A stretch of DNA of 40,944 nucleotides from Pedobacter psychrodurus (GCF_004331735.1 NZ_SJSO01000034.1:1-40944); one strand, 5' to 3'. Shown: positions 1-9,968, numbered from the stretch's first letter. Notes: generated by a model not told the origin, from the sequence alone. Numbers and translations are program-made.

Positions 1-297
1 CTTGGGCTGAAAGATGAATCGATGCAGGCAGCAGATGTATTCAGTTCGAACCAAATAGATTATCTAGATATGGTAAGACAACGAGTGGAAGGAGGCACAG
101 AATTACAGAAAAATCCATACAAAAAGCAAACCCTGGCTTGGGCCACATGGTTATTAGCTAGACTGGCAGGATGGAGCGGATATAAATCTCATGGTCCACC
201 AGGATATATCACAATCAAAGAGGGGTTAGATAAATTCAACCAACAATTTATAGTTTATGCACAAGTAATGGAACACAAAGATGTGTGTAAAGATTAG
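1..297 (+). CDS. IS4-family transposase, C-terminal fragment (open at left edge)
   Basis: The reading frame is open from base 1 and ends at TAA 295-297, giving about 98 residues. The stretch WATWLLARLAGWSGYKS, then a GPPGYITIKEGL segment, matches the C-terminal end of Tn5/IS4-type DDE transposases, where a 'LARLAGW..Y......PG..T...GL..F' pattern closes the protein. The catalytic residues lie outside the window, so completeness cannot be judged. Nothing downstream before 439 looks coding. The terminal inverted repeat probably lies between 298 and about 340 but cannot be defined from one end. Family assignment is by remembered motif; the IS subgroup is unknown. Confidence 0.8.
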   Translation, partial: LGLKDESMQAADVFSSNQIDYLDMVRQRVEGGTELQKNPYKKQTLAWATWLLARLAGWSGYKSHGPPGYITIKEGLDKFNQQFIVYAQVMEHKDVCKD

Positions 298-438
298 CTA
301 AAAGAGGGGAATTATATACCAACTGATATTTTAACATCATTTATATTGATCTTTATGAAATTAATTATTTCTCAGGATGACAAATCGCAGTTTTACATTT
401 CCCATAGTACATTTTCCATCTTTAACCTATATTTGCAC

Positions 439-1104
439 ATGCTTAAAAAAGAACGCTACAAACTTTTTGTAGAACATTTTTCGGCCAAGCAGCCTGATGC
501 AGAAACCGAGTTACATTATAATAATCCCTATCAGCTTTTAGTGGCGGTAATCCTTTCAGCACAATGCACCGATAAAAGGGTAAATATGGTAACCCCTGCC
601 CTTTTTCAACGTTTCCCTAATGCCAAAGCTTTGGCCGAAGCTACACCCGATATTGTTTTCGATTACATCAGAAGCATCAGCTACCCCAACAATAAGGCAA
701 AACACTTAGTGGGCATGGCAAATATCCTCGTTAACGAATTCAAAGATGTAGTACCATCTGATATTGACGATCTGCAGAAAATGCCGGGCGTTGGCAGAAA
801 AACGGCCAATGTAATTGCCTCGGTAATTTACAATGCACCGGCAATGGCGGTTGACACCCACGTTTTCCGTGTGGCCAACCGTTTGGGTTTAACTAACGGC
901 AAAACCCCATTGGCGGTTGAAAAAGATTTAGTTAAAAACCTTCCCGAACACGATATCCATATTGCACACCACTGGCTTATTCTGCACGGACGTTATGTTT
1001 GTGTGGCCAGAAACCCCAAATGCGATGTTTGCGAAATTACCTACATGTGCAGGTACTTCGAACGCCTAACCGCCCAAAACGAAAGAGATAAATTAAAAGC
1101 TTAA
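439..1104 (+). CDS. nth: Endonuclease III (DNA glycosylase/AP lyase)
   Basis: Base-excision repair enzyme that removes oxidised pyrimidines and cleaves the abasic site by beta-elimination. The helix-hairpin-helix LQKMPGVGRKTANV carries the catalytic Lys, and VDTHVFRVANRLGL the catalytic Asp. A [4Fe-4S] ligand set C-x6-C-x2-C-x5-C closes the protein (CVARNPKCDVCEITYMC). The frame is open from 346, but homology begins at MLKKERYKLF (ATG 439), giving 221 aa, close to the usual ~211. The 31 residues upstream have no family counterpart and are probably untranslated. The gene stands alone, 123 bp ahead of recA on the same strand. Confidence 0.95.
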   Translation: MLKKERYKLFVEHFSAKQPDAETELHYNNPYQLLVAVILSAQCTDKRVNMVTPALFQRFPNAKALAEATPDIVFDYIRSISYPNNKAKHLVGMANILVNEFKDVVPSDIDDLQKMPGVGRKTANVIASVIYNAPAMAVDTHVFRVANRLGLTNGKTPLAVEKDLVKNLPEHDIHIAHHWLILHGRYVCVARNPKCDVCEITYMCRYFERLTAQNERDKLKA

Positions 1105-1227
1105 AAAATTATTTTCAATTTACTATTGAAATTAGCTAAAAAACATTTACCTTAGCTAAATATTTTAGTATTATAAATATCAACAATTAAGTATATTAGC
1201 CGATAATCAATTATATTTACGCAATCA

Positions 1228-2253
1228 ATGAAAAAAGAAATGAGCACTGCAAATCCAGATAAATTAAAAGCTTTACAACTTACTTTAGATAAACTAGAGA
1301 AATCTTACGGTAAAGGTACCATCATGAAACTTGGCGATTCTGCTATTGAGCCGATAGATTTTATTTCTACCGGATCAATCAGTTTAGATATTGCTTTAGG
1401 TATAGGCGGTGTGCCAAAAGGTCGTGTAATCGAAATTTATGGTCCAGAGTCTTCTGGTAAAACAACATTGGCTACGCACATTATTGCCGAAGCACAGAAA
1501 CAAGGTGGTATTGCTGCTTTTATCGATGCAGAGCATGCTTTTGATCAGTTCTATGCGAAGAAACTAGGTGTAGATACGGATAACCTTTTAATCTCTCAAC
1601 CAGATAATGGTGAGCAGGCCTTAGAAATTGCCGATAACTTAATCCGTTCGGGCGCTATTGATGTAATTGTAATTGACTCTGTTGCGGCTTTAGTTCCTAA
1701 AAGTGAAATTGAAGGCGAAATGGGCGACAGTAAAATGGGTTTACATGCCCGTTTAATGAGTCAGGCATTACGTAAATTAACCGGAACGATTTCTAAAACC
1801 GGATGTTGTTGCATTTTCATTAACCAGTTACGTGATAAAATTGGTGTAATGTTTGGTAATCCTGAAACCACAACAGGTGGCAATGCTTTGAAATTTTATG
1901 CATCAGTACGTTTAGATATTCGTCGTATTTCACAGATCAAAGATTCTGACGAAGTTTCTGGTAACCGTGTTAAAGTAAAAATTGTTAAAAATAAAGTAGC
2001 CCCTCCTTTCCGTATCGCAGAATTTGATGTGATGTTTGGTGAAGGCATTTCTAAAAACGGAGAAATTGTTGATTTAGGTGTTGATTTTGGAGTCATTAAA
2101 AAAGCAGGATCTTGGTATTCATACGGAGATACAAAACTTGGTCAAGGTAGAGATGCCGTAAAACAATTGTTAAGCGACAACCCTGAACTGGCGGAAGAAT
2201 TAGAAGTTAAAATTAAAGCTGAAGTAACTGGCGATAAATTGGCTGAGAAATAA
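1228..2253 (+). CDS. recA: Recombinase RecA
   Basis: ATP-dependent strand-exchange protein of homologous recombination and the SOS response. Walker A GPESSGKT lies at residues 72-79, followed by the Walker B region VIVIDSVAAL, the L1/L2 DNA-binding region around MGLHARLMSQALRKL and GNPETTTGGNALKFYAS, and a conserved C-terminal domain. Length 341 aa is normal. ATG 1228 gives a slightly longer N-terminus than ATG 1240 (MSTANPDKL); both are possible. The A/T-rich leader has a TATATTTAC hexamer-like element about 14 bp upstream. No E. coli-type LexA box was seen. A perfect terminator follows at 2278-2313. Confidence 0.98.
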   Translation: MKKEMSTANPDKLKALQLTLDKLEKSYGKGTIMKLGDSAIEPIDFISTGSISLDIALGIGGVPKGRVIEIYGPESSGKTTLATHIIAEAQKQGGIAAFIDAEHAFDQFYAKKLGVDTDNLLISQPDNGEQALEIADNLIRSGAIDVIVIDSVAALVPKSEIEGEMGDSKMGLHARLMSQALRKLTGTISKTGCCCIFINQLRDKIGVMFGNPETTTGGNALKFYASVRLDIRRISQIKDSDEVSGNRVKVKIVKNKVAPPFRIAEFDVMFGEGISKNGEIVDLGVDFGVIKKAGSWYSYGDTKLGQGRDAVKQLLSDNPELAEELEVKIKAEVTGDKLAEK

Positions 2254-2277
2254 GCCGACCTTAAATTCTACAATATT

Positions 2278-2313
2278 AAAACGCCCTGCTAAAATTATTT
2301 AGCAGGGCGTTTT
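2278..2313. terminator. Bidirectional intrinsic terminator after recA
   Basis: A perfect 13-bp stem (ACGCCCTGCTAAA at 2281-2293 with its complement at 2298-2310) closes a 4-nt loop and is flanked by AAA and TTTT. It can end recA from the left and the small membrane protein gene from the right. Confidence 0.93.
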
Positions 2314-2369
2314 GCTTTATACATTATACTTATTTAATAGAACAAGCCTTTGTTGAAAAGCACAGCTAT

Positions 2370-2567
2370 TTAGTTTTGACTAAAAATAGCGCTAAAATCT
2401 TTGGTTACATATACAATCACCAAAAGTGCAGCAATAACCAAAGCACCCAGGATAATTACCCCCCAACTCCCCTTCAGTTTGTTTTTATCATTTCTAATTA
2501 ACCAATATAAAATACCGATTAGCGGTACCGCACAAACAATCCAAAATATTAACGATGCTCCAGTCAT
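2370..2567 (-). CDS. Small two-helix membrane protein
   Basis: 65 residues. Two hydrophobic stretches, about residues 4-23 (ASLIFWIVCAVPLIGILYWL) and 34-54 (SWGVIILGALVIAALLVIVY), are separated by a short basic loop (RNDKNKLKG), so this is predicted to be an inner-membrane hairpin protein. It lies between recA and tsaD, opposite to recA, and its 3' end faces the shared terminator. No family can be named with confidence; short two-TM proteins of this type are common in Bacteroidota. The opposite-strand frame over the same bases (2401-2661) reads as low-complexity and was discarded. Confidence 0.7.
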   Translation of the reverse strand: MTGASLIFWIVCAVPLIGILYWLIRNDKNKLKGSWGVIILGALVIAALLVIVYVTKDFSAIFSQN

Positions 2568-2645
2568 ATGTAAAATTCAATTTAAACAATTATTCAGTTG
2601 GCAGTTTTTTTGCCGGTTTTCAATCTTTACGGAAGCACAGAAAAC

Positions 2646-2680
2646 AAAGATCCTGAAATAAATTCAGGATGACGCTCACT
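2646..2680. repeat. Dispersed REP-like palindrome (ATCCTGAA type)
   Basis: 'GATCCTGAAATAAATTCAGG' followed by ATGACG forms a small hairpin (CCTGAA/TTCAGG). Related copies occur at about 8416-8455 and 12497-12530, always outside genes and in chromosomal backbone only. This marks a dispersed intergenic repeat family. Confidence 0.6.
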
Positions 2681-2750
2681 AAGTGGTAACCAACTAATCA
2701 GTTTAGACAATTAACTATTGACTAATGAACCAATGACCAATGAACCAAAA

Positions 2751-3752
2751 TTAAAACTCCATCCGCGCCATTGGCGAAACATCCTGCCCTACAAAATCCT
2801 GTTTCAGGTACTTCTGGTAACCCGCAATGGCAATCATACCAGCATTATCAGTACAATACTGAAACGCTGGGATATATATCTTCCAACCCAGTTCATCGGC
2901 AGTTTGTTGCAGGCCATTTCTTAAACCAGAGTTTGCCGAAACACCTCCTGCAATAGCAATTTCATTAATTCCGTATTGTTTTGCTGCTTTCTTTAACTTG
3001 TTCAGCAAAATTTGCACAATACTACGTTGAACCGATGCACAAATATCATCTAAATTTTCGGCAATAAAATTAGGATTCTCTTTTTCCTGCTTCCTGATAA
3101 AATACAGGATAGAAGTTTTAAAACCGCTAAAGCTAAAATTCAGATCGGCAATTTGTGGTTCGGCAAATTTAAAGGCCAAAGGATTTCCATGCTGTGCATG
3201 TTTATCAATTAATGGTCCGCCAGGATAAGGCAAGGCCAGTAATTTAGCGGTTTTATCAAAAGCTTCGCCCGCAGCATCGTCTAATGTTTCGCCAACAATT
3301 TCCATATCAAAGTAATCTTTTACCAGCACAATCTGTGTATGCCCGCCAGAAACGGTTAAACAGATAAACGGAAAATTTGGCTTAGGATCATCAATAAAGT
3401 GCGCCAATATGTGCGCATGCATATGATTGACAGAAATTAAAGGTATATTTAAAGCTAATGCAAAAGATTTTGCAAAAGAAACACCAACCAGTAACGATCC
3501 TAAAAGACCAGGGCCACGTGTAAAAGCTACGGCATTAATGTCTTGTTTTGTAACTTTAGCATTAATTAAAGCTTGTTGTACGGCAGGCACAATATTTTGT
3601 TGATGTACCCTTGAAGCTAATTCAGGTATAACACCACCATAATTTTGATGAATTGTTTGGTTTGCAATAACATTGGCAGTAATTTTGCCGTTGTTACAAA
3701 TAGCAACGGATGTATCATCGCAAGAAGACTCGATAGCAAGTATAACAGACAA
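2751..3752 (-). CDS. tsaD: tRNA N6-adenosine threonylcarbamoyltransferase TsaD
   Basis: Catalyses transfer of the threonylcarbamoyl group to A37 of ANN-decoding tRNAs (t6A), in a complex with TsaB and TsaE. The 333-aa length and fold landmarks are typical: the N-terminal ASKHA start ILAIESSCDDTSVAI, the metal-binding HMHAH motif in SVNHMHAHILAHF, the nucleotide-binding LTVSGGHTQIV, GEAFDKTAKLLALPYPGGP, and the C-terminal AIAGGVSANSGLR and CTDNAGMIA. It is divergent from the TamB-like gene, with only some 25 bp between the tsaD start and that gene's inferred start, so the two promoters must overlap the neighbouring coding ends. Confidence 0.97.
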   Translation of the reverse strand: MSVILAIESSCDDTSVAICNNGKITANVIANQTIHQNYGGVIPELASRVHQQNIVPAVQQALINAKVTKQDINAVAFTRGPGLLGSLLVGVSFAKSFALALNIPLISVNHMHAHILAHFIDDPKPNFPFICLTVSGGHTQIVLVKDYFDMEIVGETLDDAAGEAFDKTAKLLALPYPGGPLIDKHAQHGNPLAFKFAEPQIADLNFSFSGFKTSILYFIRKQEKENPNFIAENLDDICASVQRSIVQILLNKLKKAAKQYGINEIAIAGGVSANSGLRNGLQQTADELGWKIYIPAFQYCTDNAGMIAIAGYQKYLKQDFVGQDVSPMARMEF

Positions 3753-3778
3753 ATTATTAATATTTAAGCTGCAAAATT

Positions 3779-6700
3779 ATTAAAAAACTATTTAAAATAC
3801 TCCTTTGGGTAATCGCATCAATAATTTTGCTGCTTGCGCTTGTTATTTTTTCGCTACAATTTAAGCCTGTTCAAACTTATTTTGCGCAGAAAGCTGCCGC
3901 ATACTTATCAAAAGAGCTTAAAACTACCGTCTCCATCAAGAGTCTATACATCAAGCCTTTTAAATCTATCGTACTGGAAGATTTATTGATATTAGATTTA
4001 CAGAAAGACACTTTATTGAGCACGCCACAATTTATGGTCGATATTAATCAATTATCCATTGAGAAAAAGATTATCGATATCAACACCGTTCAAATTAACA
4101 ATGGCCAGTTTTTCCTAAAGGATTTCAAAGATAAGTCTTCTAACCTCGATTTCATCATCAACTACTTCGATTCTGGTAAACCCACGGTAAAGAAAAAGAA
4201 AAGTAAGCCATACGACATCAATATTGGTCGCATTATTTTAAATAAATTCGCCTTCAGGTATATCAATTACCGGGCAAAAGATACTACTCAAGGCAAAAGT
4301 GTAAACTTCGAAAATGTAAGTGTTAAAGAGTTGAGCGGAATTTTTGAAGGGCTCGATACCAAAACCCATTTGATTAAAACCAATATCAAAAACTTAACTT
4401 TTAAAGAGCGGAGCGGATTTTACCTTAAAAACTTAACCGCCCAAACCACAATAGATAGTAATGCTATCGAGCTGAAAAACTTATTGCTCGAAACCAATCA
4501 GAGTCGTTTAACCAATTACTTCCAAATGCGGTTTAAAAGCTATAAAGATTTTAACCACTATGTAGATAATGTGCGGATGAAAGCTATTTTTAAAGATAGC
4601 CATATTAACTCAAGAGATATAGCTTTCTTTGCGCCTGAACTAAACACCATGAAACTCGACCTGGATGTTGACGGCCAGATTACAGGTTTAGTGAATAACC
4701 TTAAAGCCAAAAAACTATCGTTAAGAACAGGAAAAGCCACACACATTAAGGGAGATTTTATTTTAAAGGGACTGCCGAAGTGGAAAGAAACCTTTATGGA
4801 CCTCAACATTGAAATGGCGGGAACGAATAAAACCGATCTGGATGAAGTGCTGGCGGGTATTACTAACAGCAAGAAGAAAATTGTTCCGGTAATTGTAAAT
4901 AAATTTGGCAACATTAACTTTAATGGAAGTTTTACTGGTTTCCAGAACGACTTTATTGCTTATGGCGAATTTAAAACCAAGCTTGGCCGTATCGTTTCAG
5001 ATGTGAACATGAAAATCGATAAAAACGATGTTCCATCTTATACCGGGAACGTAAAAACCTACGATTTTAACCTTGGTAACCTGATTGACGAAAAAAGCCT
5101 TGGCCGCATCAGCTCTTCTTTATATGTTAAAGGGCGTGGCACGGAGCTTAAAGAGCTTACCGAGAAGATAAACGGCGATATAGACTATATCGATTTTAAC
5201 AACTACCGTTACCACAATGTGAAGATTGATGGAACTTTTAACAAAAAATATTTCGATGGTAAGCTGAGCATTAACGACCGCAACGTTAAGCTGGTATTTG
5301 ATGGTGGGGTAAACCTGAATCCTAAACTGCCTGTATTTAACTTTAATGCCACTATTTCTAAAGCAAAATTAAAGGCTTTAAAGCTTTTGAAAGATTCGTT
5401 GCAGGTTGATGCTAAATTTACGACCAATTTCTCGGGCACCAACCTGAACAATATATCGGGCAAATTATTAATCGAAGAAATTAGGCTGCAAAACCTGAAA
5501 GGCATTTACAGCGTAGATTCTGTACAGTTAATGGCCAACGGCACCGGTACCAGCCGAATACTGGATATCCGGTCGGATATTTTAGATGCCAGCATTAAAG
5601 GTGAATATGATTTAAATTCTATTGTTTCTTATTACAAAGCCATCGCCAAAACGTATATCCCTTCGCTAAAGGCCGATATTATAAAATACAAGAACCAGAT
5701 TTTTCAGTTTAACTTAAAGGTTAAAAAATTCGAACCACTTGCACAGATATTTCTGCCAGGTTTAGAATTAGAAGAAGGTGCTACATTAACAGGCGATTTC
5801 GATTCGCGCAACAATACCGCAACGTTAAACGGCTTTGTTAAGAAACTAAAATACAATGGCATTGTGGTAAACAATATCATTCTCGATGAAAACACCACAC
5901 CACAGCAACTTCAATTGATTGTTACTTCCGATCGGGTGCAGATAAACGACAGTTTATTTATTAAGGATGTGAACATTTCTAACATTCTGCGGAATGATAG
6001 TTTGGCCTTCAACGTAAAAATGTCGAATGCCGATGAAGCCAACCAGCTCGATTTAAACGGTTTGGTAGAGTTTACCAAAAACCAGGATACCACCGCCAGG
6101 TTGAGCGTATTGCCTTCAATCTTAAAAATCAACAGTGAAGAGTGGCGCATACAGGAGAAGGTGCGTATTGTGCTGAACAACGGCAAAACCGAAATCAGCA
6201 ACTTCGATTTAACCAATGGGAAACAACAGCTCATCATCGATGGATTAATTTCGGAAGATCCTAAAGATTTAATCAGTGTTGGCTTTAAAGATTTTAACCT
6301 CAAAACCCTTAACCCCTTTACCAAAGGTTTTGGTGTTAAACTGGGCGGAAACCTGAACGGCACAACCGACTTGTATGGCGTATTAAAAGCACCAAGGGTA
6401 ACCGACGATTTAAAGATCGATTCATTAAACTTTAACGATATCTATATCGGTACTTTAACCGATACCTCATCGTACAGCAACGAAAGCAAAAAAATCAATG
6501 TATTTACCCGCATTATGGCCGACGATTCGGAGACTTTTAAACTAACGGGAAATCTCGATCTAAAAGAAAAAGAAATTGACCTCGCTGTAAAAATGGATGA
6601 AAGCAAGCTTACTATCCTCGAGCCTTTTGTTAAACAACTGGTATCCAATTTAAAAGGAAATATCTCAGCAGATTTAACCATAAAAGGTAAATTTGACAAA

Positions 6701-8257
6701 CCTGAAATTAATGGAAATGTATCGTTAAATAAGGCACAGCTGATGGTAAACTACCTTAAAACCACTTATGTAATTACCGATGATGTGGAAATAAATAACA
6801 GCGTAGTTCAACTCGGAGATTTTGAACTTAAGGACCTTGAAGGTCACGAAGCCACAGCACGTGGTTCCGTAGATCTAAACGACATTAACTATCCTACATT
6901 AAAAGTAACGGTAAATGCAAACAGTTTAATGGCCTTAAACACTACCGCGAAAGACAATTCTGTATACTATGGCCGCGCTTATGGCACAGGTGTATTTACG
7001 TTTACAGGGCCAACCAATAAGATGAAAATCGATATTAAGGCGAAAACGGAAAAAGGAACCGTGTTTAACCTTCCTCTAAACAGTTCTGAAACCATATCAG
7101 ATAAAGACTTCATTAATTTTGTAAGCCGAGATTCCACTGTGTTGGTAAAGAAAAAAACCAACTTTGATGGCCTAACGCTAACCTTCAAATTAACGATCGA
7201 CCCGAATACCACAGCGAATATATTTACTACCCTGGGTAATTTAAGTGGCAAGGGTAATGCCGAGCTAAACTTAAACATCAATAGTTTTGGCGATTTTGAA
7301 ATGTCTGGCGATTACATCATCGAGACCGGAAGTTTCGATTTTACGGCCCAGGAGGTAATCAATAAAAAATTCGAAATCAGGCAAGGTGGAACCATCCGCT
7401 GGACGGGTAATCCTACTGCTGCACAGATTAACTTAAAAGCCGTGTATGCTTTGAGGGCAAGTTTAAACGACCTTTACAAAGCAGCCAACCGCGATGCCAG
7501 CAGCAATGCCAACCAAAGGGTAAATACTGAGGTAGAGATGGGATTAACGGGTTTACTGTTAAAACCAGATATTAAGCTAGACATCAATTTCCCTGCACAG
7601 CCTTCTATTAAAGAGGAACTTCAAACCTATTTCAGCGATCAGAACAACCTGAATCTGCAGGCTTTCAGTTTAATCATCAGAAGAAGTTTTGCCCCTGGAA
7701 ATGGTGGCGAATCGATCGGAAATCAGCTAAGCTCTACCGCAACCAGTACTGCTACAGAGTTGGTATTTAACCAGTTTAACAATGTACTTTCTTCATTAAA
7801 CTTAAATTTTGTCGATTTGAACGTTCGCTCTTTGAGCGAGGCTAATGCATCTTTTAAGTTCTTTAGCGATCGTTTAATTATTAATGCGGGTATTGTAGAT
7901 CGAAACAGTGTGAACGATTTTACCGTTATCGATTTCTCTAAAGACAATGTAGGCAGAGAAGTTGAGGCACTTTTCTTAATTAAAAAAGATGGAAGCTTAA
8001 CCGTAAAGGCTGCAAATAAACCACCTACGCAACAAAGTATATTCTTAAACAGTGGGATTAGTTCAACGGCAAATGTAACCTCTTTTGGTTTGGTATACAC
8101 CCAGCAATTTGATACATTTAAGGAGTTTATTCAGAAAATTTCTGGTGCTTACCGCCGAAACCTGAAAAGGAAACAAAGCCAGGCACCTGTTAAAACGAAT
8201 AAATCGATTAATAAAGAAGCAATTATTAATCAGAGTAAAGGGAACCAACGGAGGTAA
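3779..8257 (+). CDS. TamB-like translocation/assembly module protein (DUF490), non-ATG start
   Basis: Very large envelope protein (about 1,490 aa) built from beta-rich repeats, with the conserved DUF490/TamB module near the C-terminus (about 1000-1440, containing TRGSVDLNDINYPTL-like and GSFDFTAQEVINKKFEI-like segments). TamB/YdbH-type proteins bridge inner and outer membranes and move lipids or help outer-membrane protein assembly. The first ATG/TTG-type start in frame is TTG 3827, but this cuts an obvious N-terminal anchor: codons from 3779 read (I)KKLFKILLWVIASIILLL, the usual basic-plus-TM start of this family. No ATG exists between the preceding in-frame stop (3758) and 3827, so ATT 3779 (or 3776) is the best start. 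Confidence 0.85.
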   Translation: MKKLFKILLWVIASIILLLALVIFSLQFKPVQTYFAQKAAAYLSKELKTTVSIKSLYIKPFKSIVLEDLLILDLQKDTLLSTPQFMVDINQLSIEKKIIDINTVQINNGQFFLKDFKDKSSNLDFIINYFDSGKPTVKKKKSKPYDINIGRIILNKFAFRYINYRAKDTTQGKSVNFENVSVKELSGIFEGLDTKTHLIKTNIKNLTFKERSGFYLKNLTAQTTIDSNAIELKNLLLETNQSRLTNYFQMRFKSYKDFNHYVDNVRMKAIFKDSHINSRDIAFFAPELNTMKLDLDVDGQITGLVNNLKAKKLSLRTGKATHIKGDFILKGLPKWKETFMDLNIEMAGTNKTDLDEVLAGITNSKKKIVPVIVNKFGNINFNGSFTGFQNDFIAYGEFKTKLGRIVSDVNMKIDKNDVPSYTGNVKTYDFNLGNLIDEKSLGRISSSLYVKGRGTELKELTEKINGDIDYIDFNNYRYHNVKIDGTFNKKYFDGKLSINDRNVKLVFDGGVNLNPKLPVFNFNATISKAKLKALKLLKDSLQVDAKFTTNFSGTNLNNISGKLLIEEIRLQNLKGIYSVDSVQLMANGTGTSRILDIRSDILDASIKGEYDLNSIVSYYKAIAKTYIPSLKADIIKYKNQIFQFNLKVKKFEPLAQIFLPGLELEEGATLTGDFDSRNNTATLNGFVKKLKYNGIVVNNIILDENTTPQQLQLIVTSDRVQINDSLFIKDVNISNILRNDSLAFNVKMSNADEANQLDLNGLVEFTKNQDTTARLSVLPSILKINSEEWRIQEKVRIVLNNGKTEISNFDLTNGKQQLIIDGLISEDPKDLISVGFKDFNLKTLNPFTKGFGVKLGGNLNGTTDLYGVLKAPRVTDDLKIDSLNFNDIYIGTLTDTSSYSNESKKINVFTRIMADDSETFKLTGNLDLKEKEIDLAVKMDESKLTILEPFVKQLVSNLKGNISADLTIKGKFDKPEINGNVSLNKAQLMVNYLKTTYVITDDVEINNSVVQLGDFELKDLEGHEATARGSVDLNDINYPTLKVTVNANSLMALNTTAKDNSVYYGRAYGTGVFTFTGPTNKMKIDIKAKTEKGTVFNLPLNSSETISDKDFINFVSRDSTVLVKKKTNFDGLTLTFKLTIDPNTTANIFTTLGNLSGKGNAELNLNINSFGDFEMSGDYIIETGSFDFTAQEVINKKFEIRQGGTIRWTGNPTAAQINLKAVYALRASLNDLYKAANRDASSNANQRVNTEVEMGLTGLLLKPDIKLDINFPAQPSIKEELQTYFSDQNNLNLQAFSLIIRRSFAPGNGGESIGNQLSSTATSTATELVFNQFNNVLSSLNLNFVDLNVRSLSEANASFKFFSDRLIINAGIVDRNSVNDFTVIDFSKDNVGREVEALFLIKKDGSLTVKAANKPPTQQSIFLNSGISSTANVTSFGLVYTQQFDTFKEFIQKISGAYRRNLKRKQSQAPVKTNKSINKEAIINQSKGNQRR

Positions 8258-8756
8258 AGGGTTAGGGTTGAGGGGTTAGGAGGTTCATTGGTCATTCATT
8301 CATGCGTAGTCGTCATTCCCACGCATGCGGCAACCACCAAGTGCTCAGCGAAGCTAATCTTAATGGCCGTTGCATTACGGTCTTGAATTAATCTTTACAT
8401 CTACATACAATATAGATCCTGAAATGAATCCGATAGCTATCGGATCAGGAGGACGAACGCGGAAGGAGAGAACGGCGTCATTCCCACGCAGGTGGGAATC
8501 TTAATGCTTATGGCACGATGAGATTCCCAATCAAGTTGGGAATGACGAACGCCGTGGAAATGACGCCTGAGTGGGACGAGCGCGAGATGACAGCTGCATA
8601 ATATACATCCGTGTTTTCGGTGCTTCCGTGGCAAATAAATCTGCATAAAAAAACCAACAATCAAACACCTGTTCAACTGTTGGTCTTGTATAAGTTTTCA
8701 ATTAGCAGTTTTCAGTTCGCACAATCCAAACTGTCAACTGCAGACTGTTAACCGAA
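8258..8756. repeat. Gene-free interval with REP-like palindromes
   Basis: No credible gene. It holds an imperfect inverted pair of the 'GTCATTCCCACGCAGGTGGG' type (about 8477-8500) facing GAGATTCCCAATCAAGTTGGG...ATGACG (about 8519-8547). A 'ATCCTGAAATGAATCCGATAG' type repeat with GATAGCTATC lies at about 8416-8455, and a 'TTCGGTGCTTCCGTGGC' type stretch at about 8613-8632. These GC-richer pieces resemble dispersed Bacteroidota intergenic repeats. A 79-codon open frame over them is incidental. Confidence 0.65.
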
Positions 8757-9968
8757 TTATCCTTTCATAATCGAATGGCCCATTTTATCTCTTTTAGTGG
8801 TTAAATAACGCTCGTTATGTACGTTACTTGCAATTTCGATCGGAATGTTTTCTACCACTTCTAAGCCATAACCAATTAAACCTGCTCTTTTGGTTGGGTT
8901 ATTACTCATTAAACGCATTTTAGTAACCCCTTCTGATCGAAGGATCTGGGCACCTACGCCATAATCGCGTTCATCACCTTTAAAGCCTAATTTAATATTC
9001 GCTTCTACTGTATCGAAACCTGCATCCTGTAAGTTATACGAACGTAATTTATTAATTAGCCCGATGCCTCTACCCTCCTGGTTCATGTATACGACTATAC
9101 CTTTGCCTTCTTTTTCGATCATTTCTAATGCCTTGTGCAACTGCGGACCGCAATCGCAACGGCAGGACCCAAAGATATCGCCAGTTACACAAGAGCTGTG
9201 TACACGTGCTAAAATAGGTTCGTTGGCATTCCATTCGCCTTTAGAAATGGCTAAATGTGTAGCATTATTATCTAACTGCGTATAAGCCGTCATTTTAAAA
9301 TCGCCCCAAGCGGTAGGTAAATCGATGGTAACTTCTTGTTTAACCAAACTATCAATGGTTAAACGGTAGGCGATTAAATCTTCGATTGAAATAATTTTTA
9401 ACTGGTGCTGTTCGGCAATTTTAAATAAATCAGGCAATCTGGCCATTTCGCCATCTTCCTTTAAAATTTCAACCAATAAACCTGCAGGTTTCATGCCGGC
9501 TAAACGCGCTAAATCTACCGCAGCCTCCGTATGACCTGCACGGCGGATTACGCCACCATCTTTGGCAATTAAGGGAAAAATATGTCCTGGTCTGCCCAAC
9601 TCTTCAGGGTTGGTTTTAGGATTAACCAAAGCCAGCATGGTTTTAGAACGATCGCTTGCCGAAATCCCTGTGGTACAACCATGTCCAACCAGATCTACCG
9701 AAACCGTAAAATTAGTTTCGTAAGCTGCCGTATTTTTACCCACCATCAGGTTAAGGTTTAACTCTTTACAACGTTCTTCTGTTAGTGGTGCACAAATTAA
9801 CCCACGGCCATAAGTAGCCATAAAATTAATGATCTCGGGCGTTGCATTTTCGGCTGCCGTTAAAAAATCACCTTCGTTCTCTCTATTCTCATCGTCTACA
9901 ACAATAATCACTTTACCAGCTTTTATATCTGCGATGGCCTCTTCTATTGTGTTTAATTTTGTTTGCAT
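8757..9968 (-). CDS. ribBA: Bifunctional 3,4-dihydroxy-2-butanone 4-phosphate synthase / GTP cyclohydrolase II
   Basis: Makes both riboflavin precursors. The N-terminal RibB half (about 1-205) contains DDENRENEGDFLTAAE, the Mg and ribulose-5-phosphate site, and GRPGHIFPL. The C-terminal RibA half contains SSCVTGDIFGSCRCDCGPQL (Zn cysteines C-x10-C-x-C), NQEGRGIGL, and NNPTKRAGL near the end. The frame is open to 10052, but homology starts at MQTKLNTIEEAI (ATG 9968, 403 aa); upstream residues are not family-like. Last gene of a leftward cluster behind the LptF-like gene (139-bp gap). The leader shows no FMN riboswitch signature. Confidence 0.96.
   Translation of the reverse strand: MQTKLNTIEEAIADIKAGKVIIVVDDENRENEGDFLTAAENATPEIINFMATYGRGLICAPLTEERCKELNLNLMVGKNTAAYETNFTVSVDLVGHGCTTGISASDRSKTMLALVNPKTNPEELGRPGHIFPLIAKDGGVIRRAGHTEAAVDLARLAGMKPAGLLVEILKEDGEMARLPDLFKIAEQHQLKIISIEDLIAYRLTIDSLVKQEVTIDLPTAWGDFKMTAYTQLDNNATHLAISKGEWNANEPILARVHSSCVTGDIFGSCRCDCGPQLHKALEMIEKEGKGIVVYMNQEGRGIGLINKLRSYNLQDAGFDTVEANIKLGFKGDERDYGVGAQILRSEGVTKMRLMSNNPTKRAGLIGYGLEVVENIPIEIASNVHNERYLTTKRDKMGHSIMKG

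Noticed and set aside
1105..1227. LexA/SOS box ahead of recA
   Set aside because: No palindrome of the CTG-N10-CAG or GAAC-N4-GTTC type was seen.
8437..8676. 79-codon minus-strand frame
   Set aside because: It runs across the REP-like palindromes, and its composition reflects repeated intergenic DNA rather than protein.
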